A stretch of 64,000 nucleotides of DNA from Micromonospora polyrhachis (GTDB lineage Bacteria; Actinomycetota; Actinomycetes; Mycobacteriales; Micromonosporaceae), in assembly GCF_014203835.1 (NCBI RefSeq), contig NZ_JACHJW010000001.1, positions 3,670,501-3,734,500 on the forward strand, in the 5' to 3' direction. Positions 26,169 through 34,008 of this stretch are shown here, in pieces; position 1 is the stretch's first letter, and each line of letters opens with the position of its first letter. The position numbers and the translations under genes are program-made. The notes under the pieces were generated by a model. The model saw nothing but the letters and a program-made list of their open reading frames with translations. It had not been told where the DNA came from and made no database searches.

Positions 26169-27284
26169 ATGGGCGCTTTGCACGGGCGGCATGACGCGCA
26201 CGGGCGGCATGCCGCGCCGGTGATCACGGGCCTGGGCCTCGCGCTGCCGCCCCGGGCTACCCAGACCGAGCTGTGGGAGGGCTTCTTCGCCAAGCACTTC
26301 TCCGGCACCACCCGGGAACTGGCCCAGCGGATCTTCGCCAACTCCGGGGTCACCACCCGCCAGGCAGCGGTCAATCCGCTTCTGGAGGACGTGTCCGACT
26401 GGCCGACCGAGCGGCGGATGCGTCGCTATCTCGTTGAGGCGCTGCCGTTGGGCAAGGAGGCGGTGGGTCGGGCGCTGACCGCTGCCGGTCTCGCCGCCGA
26501 CGACATCGGGCTCTTCGCGGTCTGTTCCTGCACCGGCTACGCCACGCCCGGCCTGGACATCCTGCTGGCCCGCGACCTGGGCATGGCCGCCGACACGCAG
26601 CGGGTGTTCGTCGGCCACATGGGCTGCTACGCGGCGCTGCCCGGGCTCGGTGCGGCGAGCGACTTCGTCGCCGCCCGGGGTCGCCCGGCGCTCCTGCTCT
26701 GCGCCGAACTACCCGGTCTGCACCTACAGCCCTCCTCGGCCCGGGTGGACACGCAGCAGATCGTCGCGCATGCGCTCTTCTCCGATGCTGCCGTCGCCGT
26801 TGTGGTCGCTCCGGAGAGCACCACCCCGGGGTACGCGGTCCGCGAGGTTGCCGCGGTGACGGATACCTCGACGGCGGACTACATGACCTGGGACGTGACC
26901 GACACCGGGTTCCGGATGGGGCTGTCGCCCAAGGTTCCGCAGGTGCTGGCGTCGCACGTACGCGATCTCGTGGATTCGCTGTTGGCCCGGCACGACCTGC
27001 GGCGGACCGATGTCGATGGCTGGGCGGTGCATCCGGGTGGTCCTCGGATTCTCAACGTGGTGGAACGAGAGTTGAGCCTCCCGCCGGAGGCGTTGGCGGC
27101 GTCCCGAGGGGTGCTCGCCGATTGTGGAAACTGCTCGTCACCGACCGTCTTGTTGATCCTGGACCGGCTGACCCAGGGGCCTCGTCCACCCGATTGGATC
27201 GTGATGCTCGCCTTCGGGCCGGGGTTGACGCTCTACGCGACGCTGCTCCAGCGGTCACCGGGCGGGGTGAGCATATCGGCATAG
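26166..27284 (+). CDS. Type III polyketide synthase
   Basis: The 372-aa enzyme belongs to the chalcone/stilbene synthase family and iteratively condenses malonyl-CoA onto a starter acyl unit. The catalytic triad is visible: Cys154 in VGHMGCYAALPG, His289 in GWAVHPGGPRIL and Asn322 in DCGNCSSPT. Together with the methyltransferase, acyl-CoA dehydrogenase and UbiA genes it matches agq-type phenolic lipid or quinone biosynthesis, so an alkylresorcinol is the likely product (inference). ATG 26166 and ATG 26169 are both possible. Ribosome binding probably comes from the GGAAGGCGG of the third 56-bp repeat. Confidence 0.92.
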   Translation: MMGALHGRHDAHGRHAAPVITGLGLALPPRATQTELWEGFFAKHFSGTTRELAQRIFANSGVTTRQAAVNPLLEDVSDWPTERRMRRYLVEALPLGKEAVGRALTAAGLAADDIGLFAVCSCTGYATPGLDILLARDLGMAADTQRVFVGHMGCYAALPGLGAASDFVAARGRPALLLCAELPGLHLQPSSARVDTQQIVAHALFSDAAVAVVVAPESTTPGYAVREVAAVTDTSTADYMTWDVTDTGFRMGLSPKVPQVLASHVRDLVDSLLARHDLRRTDVDGWAVHPGGPRILNVVERELSLPPEALAASRGVLADCGNCSSPTVLLILDRLTQGPRPPDWIVMLAFGPGLTLYATLLQRSPGGVSISA

Positions 27285-27309
27285 GTGACTGCGGCAGTAG
27301 GATCGCCGG

Positions 27310-27942
27310 GTGGACGCGGGACGGGAAGGTTGGCTACGGGGTCTGCTGCTGGCCGCGCTGGCACTGGGTGTACTGGCGGTGGGGGGCCGATGGTGGGTGG
27401 TCTCCGCTCCCGAAGTGATCCCACTGTCCGCCCCACGAGCGACCCCCTCGCCCACTTCCGAGCCGTCCTATCGCGCCTCCGCGCGGGTCCTGGTGGGGGT
27501 GGAGCCTACGACCGGCCGGACGATGACCAAGTATTTTCTGGCCGAGCCGGACTCCCGCACCCTGCGGACGCCAGCCCATTCGGGCGGCTTGGAGAGCGTC
27601 GACAGCATGCTGCCGCGTCTGCCTGACCGGGTGCGGCGGGATGTGACGATCCTGCCGGGCGGCGGGAAACTCGACTGGGGCCTCACCGTCGATGCCGGGC
27701 GCTACCACCTGCAATACCTCTGTGTCGGCCCGGGTGAGCTGATCATCCAGGTGGCGGTGGGGCAGGCCGAACCGCCAGCCGGCTCTGTGCCTTGTGACGG
27801 CCCGGGGGCGAGCATGGTGTTCTCCGTCGACCGCGCCAAGCAGGTGCGTATCTTGGTGCTGCGACCGGGGAGTCAGTCGGTCGCTGTCGGGATACAACTG
27901 GCCCCGGCGGACGACTTGGTTCTACCCTTCCCGCCCGGCTAA
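27310..27942 (+). CDS. Single-pass membrane protein of unknown function
   Basis: The 210-aa protein has one N-terminal transmembrane helix (about 10-32, LRGLLLAALALGVLAVGG). A Pro/Ser-rich linker follows, then a beta-rich extracellular domain with two Cys (YLCVGPG and VPCDGPG) that could form a disulfide. I do not recognise the family. A TAGGAT box (27298-27303) lies exactly six nt before the GTG start, suggesting leaderless transcription. Its stop overlaps the stop of the convergent redoxin-like gene by four bases. Confidence 0.65.
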   Translation: MDAGREGWLRGLLLAALALGVLAVGGRWWVVSAPEVIPLSAPRATPSPTSEPSYRASARVLVGVEPTTGRTMTKYFLAEPDSRTLRTPAHSGGLESVDSMLPRLPDRVRRDVTILPGGGKLDWGLTVDAGRYHLQYLCVGPGELIIQVAVGQAEPPAGSVPCDGPGASMVFSVDRAKQVRILVLRPGSQSVAVGIQLAPADDLVLPFPPG

Positions 27943-28685
27943 CGGTCGCCCAGGTGGGCCAACTCGGCGGGATGGTCGGCGAGGTCACCCACGGCGGGCA
28001 GGACCCGTACGACCGTTCCGGATCGGGCGGCGAGCAGCACCGGTACGGAGGCTGGGGCGGGGGACAACCGTAGGAACGTACGCAGCCCGGTGGCGGGGTC
28101 GGTGAGGAAGCGGGTGCCGGCGGCGGGTGATTGGGGCGGCCGCTCGGGTTGGGCTGACCGGTCGCTGGTCAGTGCTACCACCGTCACGCCGGGCGGCACG
28201 ATCCGGGACACCAGGTTCAGTTCCGTCGTACAGACGCAGTCGTCGGTGAAGACGATCAGAGCGGGCAGCAGGCCCCGGAGTGGCACCGGTGCACCCTCCT
28301 CGCCGATCAGGTCCAGCGCCGGCAGTTGCCGCCCGGGATTCCCACTGTCGCCAGCCGGGGCGGCTTCGGAATCTTGCCGACTCGGCCGGATGGCGGCGAT
28401 GAAGCTGGTCAGCGTGACCAGTACCGCGACTGAGATGATCAGCAGCGCGAGCCGGACCGGCCGGGGGTTGCCGCTGTCCGGCCCCGTGGCCAGCCCGAGC
28501 CGTCGTCGCCAGGCGGTACGACGAGCCTGCCTGCGTAGCTCGGTGCGTAGGCGGGCGGCGTCGGTGGCCAGAGCGGAGGCGTCGTCGGGGACGATGATCG
28601 TTCCCCATTCGGGTGGCAGACCGGGTAGTCCCCCGGGCGGGCCATCGTTGTCTGAGCGTGCGTCACCGTTTCCTGCCGTGCCCAT
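27939..28685 (-). CDS. Membrane-anchored thioredoxin/redoxin-like protein
   Basis: The 248-aa protein has a cytoplasmic N-terminus (about 1-75), one transmembrane helix (about 78-100, LALLIISVAVLVTLTSFIAA) and an outer domain. That domain begins like a redoxin: LPALDLIGEEGAPVPLRGLL, then LIVFTDDCVCTTELN and VVALTSDR. The active-site position has CVC instead of CxxC, so classic disulfide exchange is uncertain. No methylamine or cytochrome biogenesis genes are near. It is convergent with the preceding membrane-protein gene, with overlapping stops. Confidence 0.6.
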   Translation of the reverse strand: MGTAGNGDARSDNDGPPGGLPGLPPEWGTIIVPDDASALATDAARLRTELRRQARRTAWRRRLGLATGPDSGNPRPVRLALLIISVAVLVTLTSFIAAIRPSRQDSEAAPAGDSGNPGRQLPALDLIGEEGAPVPLRGLLPALIVFTDDCVCTTELNLVSRIVPPGVTVVALTSDRSAQPERPPQSPAAGTRFLTDPATGLRTFLRLSPAPASVPVLLAARSGTVVRVLPAVGDLADHPAELAHLGDR

Positions 28686-28955
28686 CGTGCCCCCTGCCGG
28701 TCGACCTAACAGTGGATCGGGCTCTGCCCTCAGGGTCCCGCACCGGCGTCTGTCTCGCCAGTGGTGGGCGTACCCCTAGGGGGAGAGTTACGATTGAACG
28801 ACCGCAACGTCCGACTTCCGATTTGCCGGCCTGCCCGGCTGGCCGGTGATCCCTAGTTAACGTACCGTAGCGGAACCATCGGTTTGACCGGCTGTCAAGC
28901 TGAAGAAAGACCTCTCACAAGGCCTCTGAGCTGCGCTAACGGTCAGGAACGCGGT
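28686..28955. other. Noncoding region upstream of carD
   Basis: No gene is supported. It contains a perfect palindrome CCCCTAGGGG (28773-28782), followed by a TACGAT box (28789-28794). A short inverted repeat, TTGAC-N5-GTCAA, lies near 28884-28898. These could be regulatory sites for carD or the divergent redoxin-like gene. Confidence 0.4.
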
Positions 28956-28984
28956 GAGACATCGGTGCCTGAGCGTGTTACCCT
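28956..28984 (+). promoter_or_regulatory. Likely carD promoter
   Basis: GAGACA (28956-28961) and TACCCT (28979-28984) are separated by 17 bp. The -10 fits the actinobacterial TANNNT pattern; the -35 matches 4 of 6. The start codon is 27 nt downstream, preceded by GAAAGGGG. Confidence 0.55.
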
Positions 28985-29011
28985 AGACACAGCGAAAGGG
29001 GTTTCGAACCT

Positions 29012-29497
29012 ATGGTTTTCAGTGTCGGCGAGACCGTTGTTTACCCCCACCACGGGGCCGCACTCATCGAGGCAATCGAGACTCGGGTCGTCAAGGGCGA
29101 GGAGAAGCAGTACCTCGTTCTCAGGGTCGCTCAGGGTGACCTGACGGTGCGGGTGCCCGCCGAGAATGCCGAGATCGTCGGTGTACGCGAGGTGGTCGGC
29201 GAAGAGGGCCTGGGCAAGGTCTTCGACGTCCTCCGTGCCCCGCACACCGAGGAGCCGACCAACTGGTCGCGGCGTTACAAGGCGAATCTGGAAAAGCTGG
29301 CTTCTGGTAACCCTCTCAAGGTGGCGGAGGTCGTTCGTGACCTTTGGCGTCGGGAGCGGGAGCGGGGCCTGTCGGCGGGCGAGAAGCGGATGCTCGCCAA
29401 GGCACGGGACATCCTCGTCGGTGAGGTTGCTCTCGCCGAAAAGAGCACCAAGGACGAGGCGGAAACCCTTCTCGACAAGGTGCTGACCGAGGCATAG
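29012..29497 (+). CDS. carD: CarD-family transcriptional regulator
   Basis: CarD binds the RNA polymerase beta subunit and stabilises open promoter complexes, especially at rRNA promoters. The 161-aa protein has the N-terminal RNAP-interaction domain ([17 protein letters not shown] to about residue 65) and the helical DNA-binding domain. Trp85 ([11 protein letters not shown]) is exactly where the minor-groove wedge Trp of M. tuberculosis CarD lies. Length matches the mycobacterial protein. It is followed by ispD, as in mycobacteria, though a striking hairpin separates the two. Confidence 0.97.
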   Translation: MVFSVGETVVYPHHGAALIEAIETRVVKGEEKQYLVLRVAQGDLTVRVPAENAEIVGVREVVGEEGLGKVFDVLRAPHTEEPTNWSRRYKANLEKLASGNPLKVAEVVRDLWRRERERGLSAGEKRMLAKARDILVGEVALAEKSTKDEAETLLDKVLTEA

Positions 29498-29545
29498 AGA
29501 GCGGTTCCGGACGCTCCACTCGTTTTTCGCCCATTCTCACTACTA

Positions 29546-29569
29546 ATGAATTCGAGGACCGCGACGTGA
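29546..29569 (+). other. Seven-codon leader ORF overlapping the ispD start
   Basis: ATG at 29546 opens a frame coding MNSRTAT, whose TGA (29567-29569) overlaps the ispD GTG (29566-29568) as GTGA. There is no clear Shine-Dalgarno element before it; a TACTAAT -10-like box overlaps its start. It may couple translation into ispD or be chance. Confidence 0.3.
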
Positions 29570-29608
29570 CCGCGCAGCTCAATCCGCGCGGTGACGTCGC
29601 GGTCCTCG
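29553..29608 (+). promoter_or_regulatory. 23-bp inverted repeat enclosing the ispD start codon
   Basis: Left arm 29553-29575 (CGAGGACCGCGACGTGACCG...) and right arm 29586-29608 (...GACGTCGCGGTCCTCG) are complementary at 22 of 23 positions around a 10-nt loop. The ispD GTG lies in the left arm, so in RNA the start would be buried in a very stable stem. This could block or gate ispD translation, or attenuate transcription from carD. Confidence 0.75.
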
Positions 29609-30276
29609 TTCCGGCTGCTGGTGCGGGAGTTCGGCTCGGACCGGGTCGCCCCAAGGCGTTGCGGTTCCTTGCTGGTGAGCCTCTGCTGGCGCACGCCGTA
29701 CGGCGGGTGGCTGCCGCCCCGTCCGTGCACTCGATCGTCGTGGCGGCACCGGTTGCCGAGGCTGCTGCCGTCGCCGAGCTGCTCGCCCCGATCGCCCCGG
29801 TGACCGTGGTTGTCGGCGGGGCCACCCGGCAGGAGTCGGTCGCCGCCGCGTTGGCAGCCGTACCGGCCGGGCCCGAGATCATCCTGGTCCACGACGCGGC
29901 CCGGGCGCTCACCCCGTCCACCCTGGTCGAGTCGGTTGCCGCCGCTGTCCGGGCCGGTGACGACGCGGTCATTCCGGTGCTGCCGGTTGTCGACACGATC
30001 AAGGAAGTCGCCGCCGACGAGCTGGTGTTGGGCACCGTCGACCGGTCGGCTTTGCGGGCCGTGCAGACACCGCAGGGTTTCCGCCGGGTGGTGCTGGCCG
30101 CCGCGCACGCTGCCGCCGTCGACCCGCTCACCGACGACGCCGGGCTGGTGGAGAAGCAGGGCGGATCGGTGCGGTGCGTGCCGGGTTCCGAGTACGCCTT
30201 GAAGATCACTCGTCCGTTCGATCTGGCGCTGGCTGAGCATCTGCTCCTCACCGGAGCGGCGACCGACACCCCCTGA
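29566..30276 (+). CDS. ispD: 2-C-methyl-D-erythritol 4-phosphate cytidylyltransferase
   Basis: IspD makes CDP-methylerythritol in the non-mevalonate isoprenoid pathway. The 236-aa product has the nucleotidyltransferase signature [55 protein letters not shown] and [14 protein letters not shown] 29566 is the only reasonable start and lies within a long inverted repeat. ispF follows 16 nt after the stop. The two encode steps 3 and 5 of the pathway; IspE is not here. Confidence 0.95.
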   Translation: MTAQLNPRGDVAVLVPAAGAGVRLGPGRPKALRFLAGEPLLAHAVRRVAAAPSVHSIVVAAPVAEAAAVAELLAPIAPVTVVVGGATRQESVAAALAAVPAGPEIILVHDAARALTPSTLVESVAAAVRAGDDAVIPVLPVVDTIKEVAADELVLGTVDRSALRAVQTPQGFRRVVLAAAHAAAVDPLTDDAGLVEKQGGSVRCVPGSEYALKITRPFDLALAEHLLLTGAATDTP

Positions 30277-30292
30277 TCGGTACGCTTCGGTG

Positions 30293-30775
30293 ATGATCGT
30301 TCCCCGGGTCGGCATCGGCACCGACGTACACGCGTTCGAGGCTGGACGGGCCTGCTGGGTGGCGGGCCTGCACTGGCCGGGCGTGGACGGCCTGGCCGGG
30401 CACTCCGACGGGGACGTGGCCGCGCACGCGGCCTGCGACGCGCTGCTCTCCGCCGCCGGGCTCGGGGATCTCGGCAGCAACTTCGGGGTGGCCGAACCGG
30501 AGTGGGCCGGTGCGGCCGGCGTGACCCTGCTGGCCGAGACGGCCCGTCGGGTGAGGGGTGCCGGGTTCGAGATCGGCAACGTCTCGATCCAGGTCGTCGG
30601 GGTACGCCCCAAGATCGGTCCTCGTCGGGCCGAGGCGCAGCAGGCGCTCAGCGACGCGGTTGGTGCTCCGGTCACGGTCTCCGGCACCACCACCGACGGG
30701 CTGGGACTGACTGGCCGAGCCGAAGGGCTGGCCGGCATCGCCACCGCCCTGATCCACCCGGTCTTGACCACCTAG
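30293..30775 (+). CDS. ispF: 2-C-methyl-D-erythritol 2,4-cyclodiphosphate synthase
   Basis: IspF cyclises CDP-methylerythritol 2-phosphate. The 160-aa protein has the metal ligands of GTDVHAF (Asp11, His13) and [17 protein letters not shown], followed by [14 protein letters not shown] near the C-terminus. The ATG at 30293 lies exactly six nt after a TACGCT -10-like box (30281-30286), so a leaderless mRNA from an internal promoter is possible in addition to readthrough from ispD. A GTG at 30290 is an alternative start. Confidence 0.95.
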   Translation: MIVPRVGIGTDVHAFEAGRACWVAGLHWPGVDGLAGHSDGDVAAHAACDALLSAAGLGDLGSNFGVAEPEWAGAAGVTLLAETARRVRGAGFEIGNVSIQVVGVRPKIGPRRAEAQQALSDAVGAPVTVSGTTTDGLGLTGRAEGLAGIATALIHPVLTT

Positions 30776-30783
30776 GCCCGGCT

Positions 30784-31815
30784 GTGTCCAGCGAACCCGG
30801 GTTCGGACCTGACGACCACTCCGACGGTTACCTGCAACGGGCCGTGCTCCTTGCCGACCTCGGTCGCTACGACGAGGCCGCCACCGAACTCGGCTACGCG
30901 ATCGCCCTCAAACCCGGTGACCCGCAGGCGTTGACCATGCTTGCCCGCGTACACCTGGCGGCGGATCGTCCCGCCGAGGCGTTGGCGGCGGTCGAGGCGG
31001 CGGTGGCCGCCGTACCCGATGCGGTACCCCCGCTGGTGATCCGGGCGTTCGCCCTGGCCGACCTGCGGCGTTTCCCGGAGGCGGCCCAGACCGCCGACCA
31101 GATTCTCGCGTTCGGGCCGACCGACGCGTACGCCCAGCGCAGCGCGGCGGCGATCCTGGCCGAGTCGCGTAACGGGCAACCGGCCCTCGATGCTGCCTGG
31201 CGGGCGGTCGAGTTGGCCCCGGCAGCAGCACCCGCCCATCTGGTGCTCGGACTGGTGGCAGCCCGGTTGGGGCTGTACGACCTGGCCGAGCGGGCCTATC
31301 GCGAGGCGCTGCGGCTCGATCCGGCGTTGGCCGAGGCGCATCAGGAGGTCGGGGTGGTCCGCCTGGAGGAACGTCGCTACAGCGTGGCCCTGGCCCAGGT
31401 CACCGAGACGATCGTGCCCGCACCGGCCCGGCTCGGCTCGGCCCCCCGGTCGATCGGGGAGGGGCTGCGCAACCTGCTGCTGTATGGCGCGGGCTATGCG
31501 ATCGTCGCGGTGGTGCTGGTGGCGTTCTCGGCGGCCAACAACGAGGCGCTGTCCCGGATCATGGCGCTGGTCCTGGCGGTCGGCGGAGCTGCGGTGATGT
31601 GGCTGCTCGCCGTTCGGGTGCCCGGCCTGTTCGGGCGGGTGCTGCCCGCCCTGCTTCGGCAGGACCGGGCGCTGGGCATCGCCGGGTACGCCGTACCCGC
31701 GGCGCCCTGCCTGATCCTGCTCTACGCCCTGGTCGGTACGCCGTGGCCGCTGGTGCTGGCGATCTGTGCGACCGTGGTCGCCGAGATCGTGGTGTTCCGG
31801 CGGTCGTTTCGCTGA
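30784..31815 (+). CDS. TPR-repeat membrane protein
   Basis: The 343-aa protein starts with about five to six tetratricopeptide repeats (roughly residues 15-215; for example YLQRAVLLADLGRYDEAATE and LGLVAARLGLYDLAERAYRE). Three to four hydrophobic segments follow (about 230-343). The TPR part is probably cytoplasmic and binds other proteins. It starts with GTG 30784, 8 nt after ispF, and is probably cotranscribed with it. No specific function is known to me. It is convergent with hmgA. Confidence 0.75.
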   Translation: MSSEPGFGPDDHSDGYLQRAVLLADLGRYDEAATELGYAIALKPGDPQALTMLARVHLAADRPAEALAAVEAAVAAVPDAVPPLVIRAFALADLRRFPEAAQTADQILAFGPTDAYAQRSAAAILAESRNGQPALDAAWRAVELAPAAAPAHLVLGLVAARLGLYDLAERAYREALRLDPALAEAHQEVGVVRLEERRYSVALAQVTETIVPAPARLGSAPRSIGEGLRNLLLYGAGYAIVAVVLVAFSAANNEALSRIMALVLAVGGAAVMWLLAVRVPGLFGRVLPALLRQDRALGIAGYAVPAAPCLILLYALVGTPWPLVLAICATVVAEIVVFRRSFR

Positions 31816-31830
31816 CCGTGATTGCGGGGT

Positions 31831-31862
31831 CGAGTGGCGGTTCGCATGTGAGCCACCACTCG
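31831..31862. terminator. Bidirectional hairpin between the TPR gene and hmgA
   Basis: CGAGTGGC (31831-31838) pairs with GCCACCACTCG (31852-31862) with a bulge, between convergent stops. Confidence 0.55.
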
Positions 31863-31882
31863 ATTCCGGCAACCGGGCCGGG

Positions 31883-33055
31883 TCAGGGTGTGCCGGGGCG
31901 GGACCAGGTCCAGGCGTAGCCGGTGTCCTCGCAGGCCAACGCCGGCTCGCACAGGTCGAGCGGGCGGAAGGTGTCGACCATGACCGCCAACTCGTCGAAG
32001 AACTCGGCCCCGATGGAGCGTTCCACCGCCCCTGGCTGCGGTCCGTGGGTGAAGCCGGAGGGGTGCAGTGAGATGGAGCCCTGCCCGATGCCGGAGCCGC
32101 GTCGGGCCTCGTAGTTGCCACCGGTGTAGAAGAGCATCTCGTCGGAGTCGACGTTGTGGTGGTTGTACGGCACCGGGATGGCCAACGGGTGGTAGTCGAC
32201 CTTCCGGGGTACGAACGAGCAGATCACGAAGTTCGGCCCCTGGAAGGTCTGGTGGGCCGGTGGGGGCTGGTGCACCCGGCCGGTGATCGGCTCGAAGTCG
32301 TGGATGGAGAAGGCCCACGGGTAGAGGTGCCCGTCCCAGCCGACCACGTCGAAGGGGTGGTTGGCGTAGACGTGCCGGGTCCAGCCCTGGCGGTGCCGGA
32401 CGTACACCTCGACGTCGGTGCCGTCGACGAGCAGCGGCTCGGCCGGGCCGCGTACGTCCCGTTCACAGTAGGGGGAGTGTTCGAGGAACTGGCCGCGTAC
32501 CGAGAGGTAGCGCTTGGGCGGCCCGACGTGTCCGTTGGCCTCGATGGCCAGCAGCCGGACGGGGGCGTCACCGGTCGGCACGATCCGGTGCACCACCGAG
32601 GTCGGGATGATCACGTAATCACCGGTGACGGCGTCGAGCACCCCGAAGGTCGACTCGATCCGCGCGGTGCCGGCCTCCAGGTAGAGGCATTCGTCGCCGA
32701 TGGTGTTGCGGTAGAGCACCGACGGCTGGTCGGCGACGACGTACGCGATCCGGACGTCGTCGTTGGCGAGCAGGTACTGCCGGCCGAGGACCGGGTCGGC
32801 TGTCCCGCCGTCGAGCTTGTGGGTGCGCAGGTGCCGGGGCTTCAACGGCAGGTTCGGCACCCGGGACCAGGCCGGTGGGGTGAACTCCTCGGCGGCCACG
32901 ATCGCGGTCGGTAGGTGGCGGTGGTAGAGCAGCGAGGAGTCGGAGGAGAACCCCTCCTGGCCCATCAGCTCCTCGGCGTAGAGGCTGCCGTCGGGCTGAC
33001 GGAACTGGGTGTGGCGTTTGCGCGGCACCTCGCCGACGCTGCGGTAGTACGGCAT
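31883..33055 (-). CDS. hmgA: Homogentisate 1,2-dioxygenase
   Basis: HmgA opens the ring of homogentisate to maleylacetoacetate using Fe(II) and O2. The 390-aa cupin protein has the family features IIPTSVVHRIVPTG, the HPFDVVGWDGHLYPWAF region, and the C-terminal ligand segment MLFYTGGNYEARRGSGIG followed by LHPSGFTHGPQPG. ATG 33055 has CGGGAG six nt upstream; an ATG at 33061 would abut that element. It is divergent from the uncharacterised gene at 33151 and fahA, with a perfect palindrome between them. It is part of the tyrosine degradation locus with hppD. Confidence 0.93.
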   Translation of the reverse strand: MPYYRSVGEVPRKRHTQFRQPDGSLYAEELMGQEGFSSDSSLLYHRHLPTAIVAAEEFTPPAWSRVPNLPLKPRHLRTHKLDGGTADPVLGRQYLLANDDVRIAYVVADQPSVLYRNTIGDECLYLEAGTARIESTFGVLDAVTGDYVIIPTSVVHRIVPTGDAPVRLLAIEANGHVGPPKRYLSVRGQFLEHSPYCERDVRGPAEPLLVDGTDVEVYVRHRQGWTRHVYANHPFDVVGWDGHLYPWAFSIHDFEPITGRVHQPPPAHQTFQGPNFVICSFVPRKVDYHPLAIPVPYNHHNVDSDEMLFYTGGNYEARRGSGIGQGSISLHPSGFTHGPQPGAVERSIGAEFFDELAVMVDTFRPLDLCEPALACEDTGYAWTWSRPGTP

Positions 33056-33091
33056 GACCATCTCCCGATTTGTCCCAGTCACCGGCCGATG

Positions 33092-33110
33092 GCGTCCGAT
33101 AATCGGACGC
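33092..33110. promoter_or_regulatory. Perfect palindromic operator in the hmgA/33151 divergent promoter region
   Basis: GCGTCCGAT-A-ATCGGACGC is a perfect inverted repeat with 9-bp arms. It lies immediately upstream of the forward -35 box and about 37 nt before hmgA. This is the form of a dimeric repressor or activator site controlling both directions. Confidence 0.7.
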
Positions 33111-33112
33111 TG

Positions 33113-33142
33113 TTGTCCGTTAGTCGTAGCGTCCCGTAGATT
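33113..33142 (+). promoter_or_regulatory. Promoter of the 33151-fahA operon
   Basis: TTGTCC (33113-33118) and TAGATT (33137-33142) with 18-bp spacing. The GTG at 33151 is eight nt downstream, so the mRNA is probably leaderless and this favours GTG 33151 over GTG 33145. Confidence 0.6.
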
Positions 33143-33150
33143 CTGTGTTC

Positions 33151-34008
33151 GTGTCAACGCAGGTGCCCCGGCTCCTTGCCGGTCTCGTCGACGACGCCGC
33201 CGTCTTCCCACCCGGAAGCGCCGCGCTGCCCGACGCGCTCGCCGCACATCGCGAGCACCGGGCGGCGTGGTACGCCGACCTGGTCGGGCCGCTGCTCGTC
33301 CCCGCCTCGGCGCTGCCGGCGTTGACCGAACTGCTCGGTCCTGACGAGCGGATCGAGGTCGGCGTGATCGGTGACGTCACGCCGCTGAGCCGGTTGACCG
33401 AACTCCGGGACAGTCTCGACCCCCGGATCGTCGTACGTCAGGTCGAGGCGGCGGTGGCCAAGCGCGGTGAGGACCCGCAACCCGGGCTCGCTGAGCTGAC
33501 CCGGCTGCCCGACCGTCTCGACGTGGACGTCTACACCGAGATCCCGCTGACCTGGGGACTGCTGCGGGCGTTGGACACGGTCGCCCAGGCGCGGGTCGAC
33601 GGCGCCCGGATCGCGGCGAAGTTCCGTAGCGGCGGGCTGGCGGCGGAACTCTTCCCGACCCCGGTCGAGCTGGCCGCGGTGATCTGCGCCTGCCGGGACC
33701 GGGACCTGCCGTTCAAGCTCACCGCCGGCCTGCACCACGCCATTCGGAACACCGACCCGGAGACCGGGTTCACCCACCACGGCTTCGTCAACGTACTCGT
33801 CGCGGCGGCAGTGGCAGCCGACGGTGCCGAGGTGTCCGACATCGCCGACCTGCTCGCCACCACCGACCCGCTGCGCCTGGTCGAGCCGGCCCGAATCCGC
33901 CGGGACCGGGACCGTCCGTTGTGGATCGGGTTCGGCTCGTGCAGCATCGTGGAACCACTGACCGACCTGATCCGGATGAACATGGTGAACGGGGGATTCG
34001 AGCTATGA
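33151..34008 (+). CDS. Uncharacterised protein coupled to fumarylacetoacetase
   Basis: I cannot assign this 285-aa protein to a named family. It contains VDVYTEIPLTW, ARIAAKFRSGG, DLPFKLTAGLHHA, GFVNVLVAAA and WIGFGSCS near the end. The alternating beta/alpha pattern with AKFRSGG and FKLTAGLHH suggests a TIM-barrel-like enzyme (impression only). Its stop overlaps the fahA start by ATGA, and it faces hmgA. The pathway step between HmgA and FahA, maleylacetoacetate isomerisation, has no other candidate in the window. It does not look like the zeta-class GST or the DinB-like mycothiol-dependent isomerases, so assigning it that step is a hypothesis. GTG 33145 is an alternative start. Confidence 0.75.
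   Translation: MSTQVPRLLAGLVDDAAVFPPGSAALPDALAAHREHRAAWYADLVGPLLVPASALPALTELLGPDERIEVGVIGDVTPLSRLTELRDSLDPRIVVRQVEAAVAKRGEDPQPGLAELTRLPDRLDVDVYTEIPLTWGLLRALDTVAQARVDGARIAAKFRSGGLAAELFPTPVELAAVICACRDRDLPFKLTAGLHHAIRNTDPETGFTHHGFVNVLVAAAVAADGAEVSDIADLLATTDPLRLVEPARIRRDRDRPLWIGFGSCSIVEPLTDLIRMNMVNGGFEL

Noticed and set aside
30502-30783. N-terminal extension of the TPR protein overlapping ispF
   Set aside because: The open frame extends into ispF but is in a different frame from a well-defined gene. GTG 30784 is the natural start.
33151-34008. The hmgA-fahA intervening gene as a mycothiol-dependent (DinB-type) isomerase
   Set aside because: The N-terminal helical pattern with GWTxxHVxxH-like metal motif expected for that family is absent.
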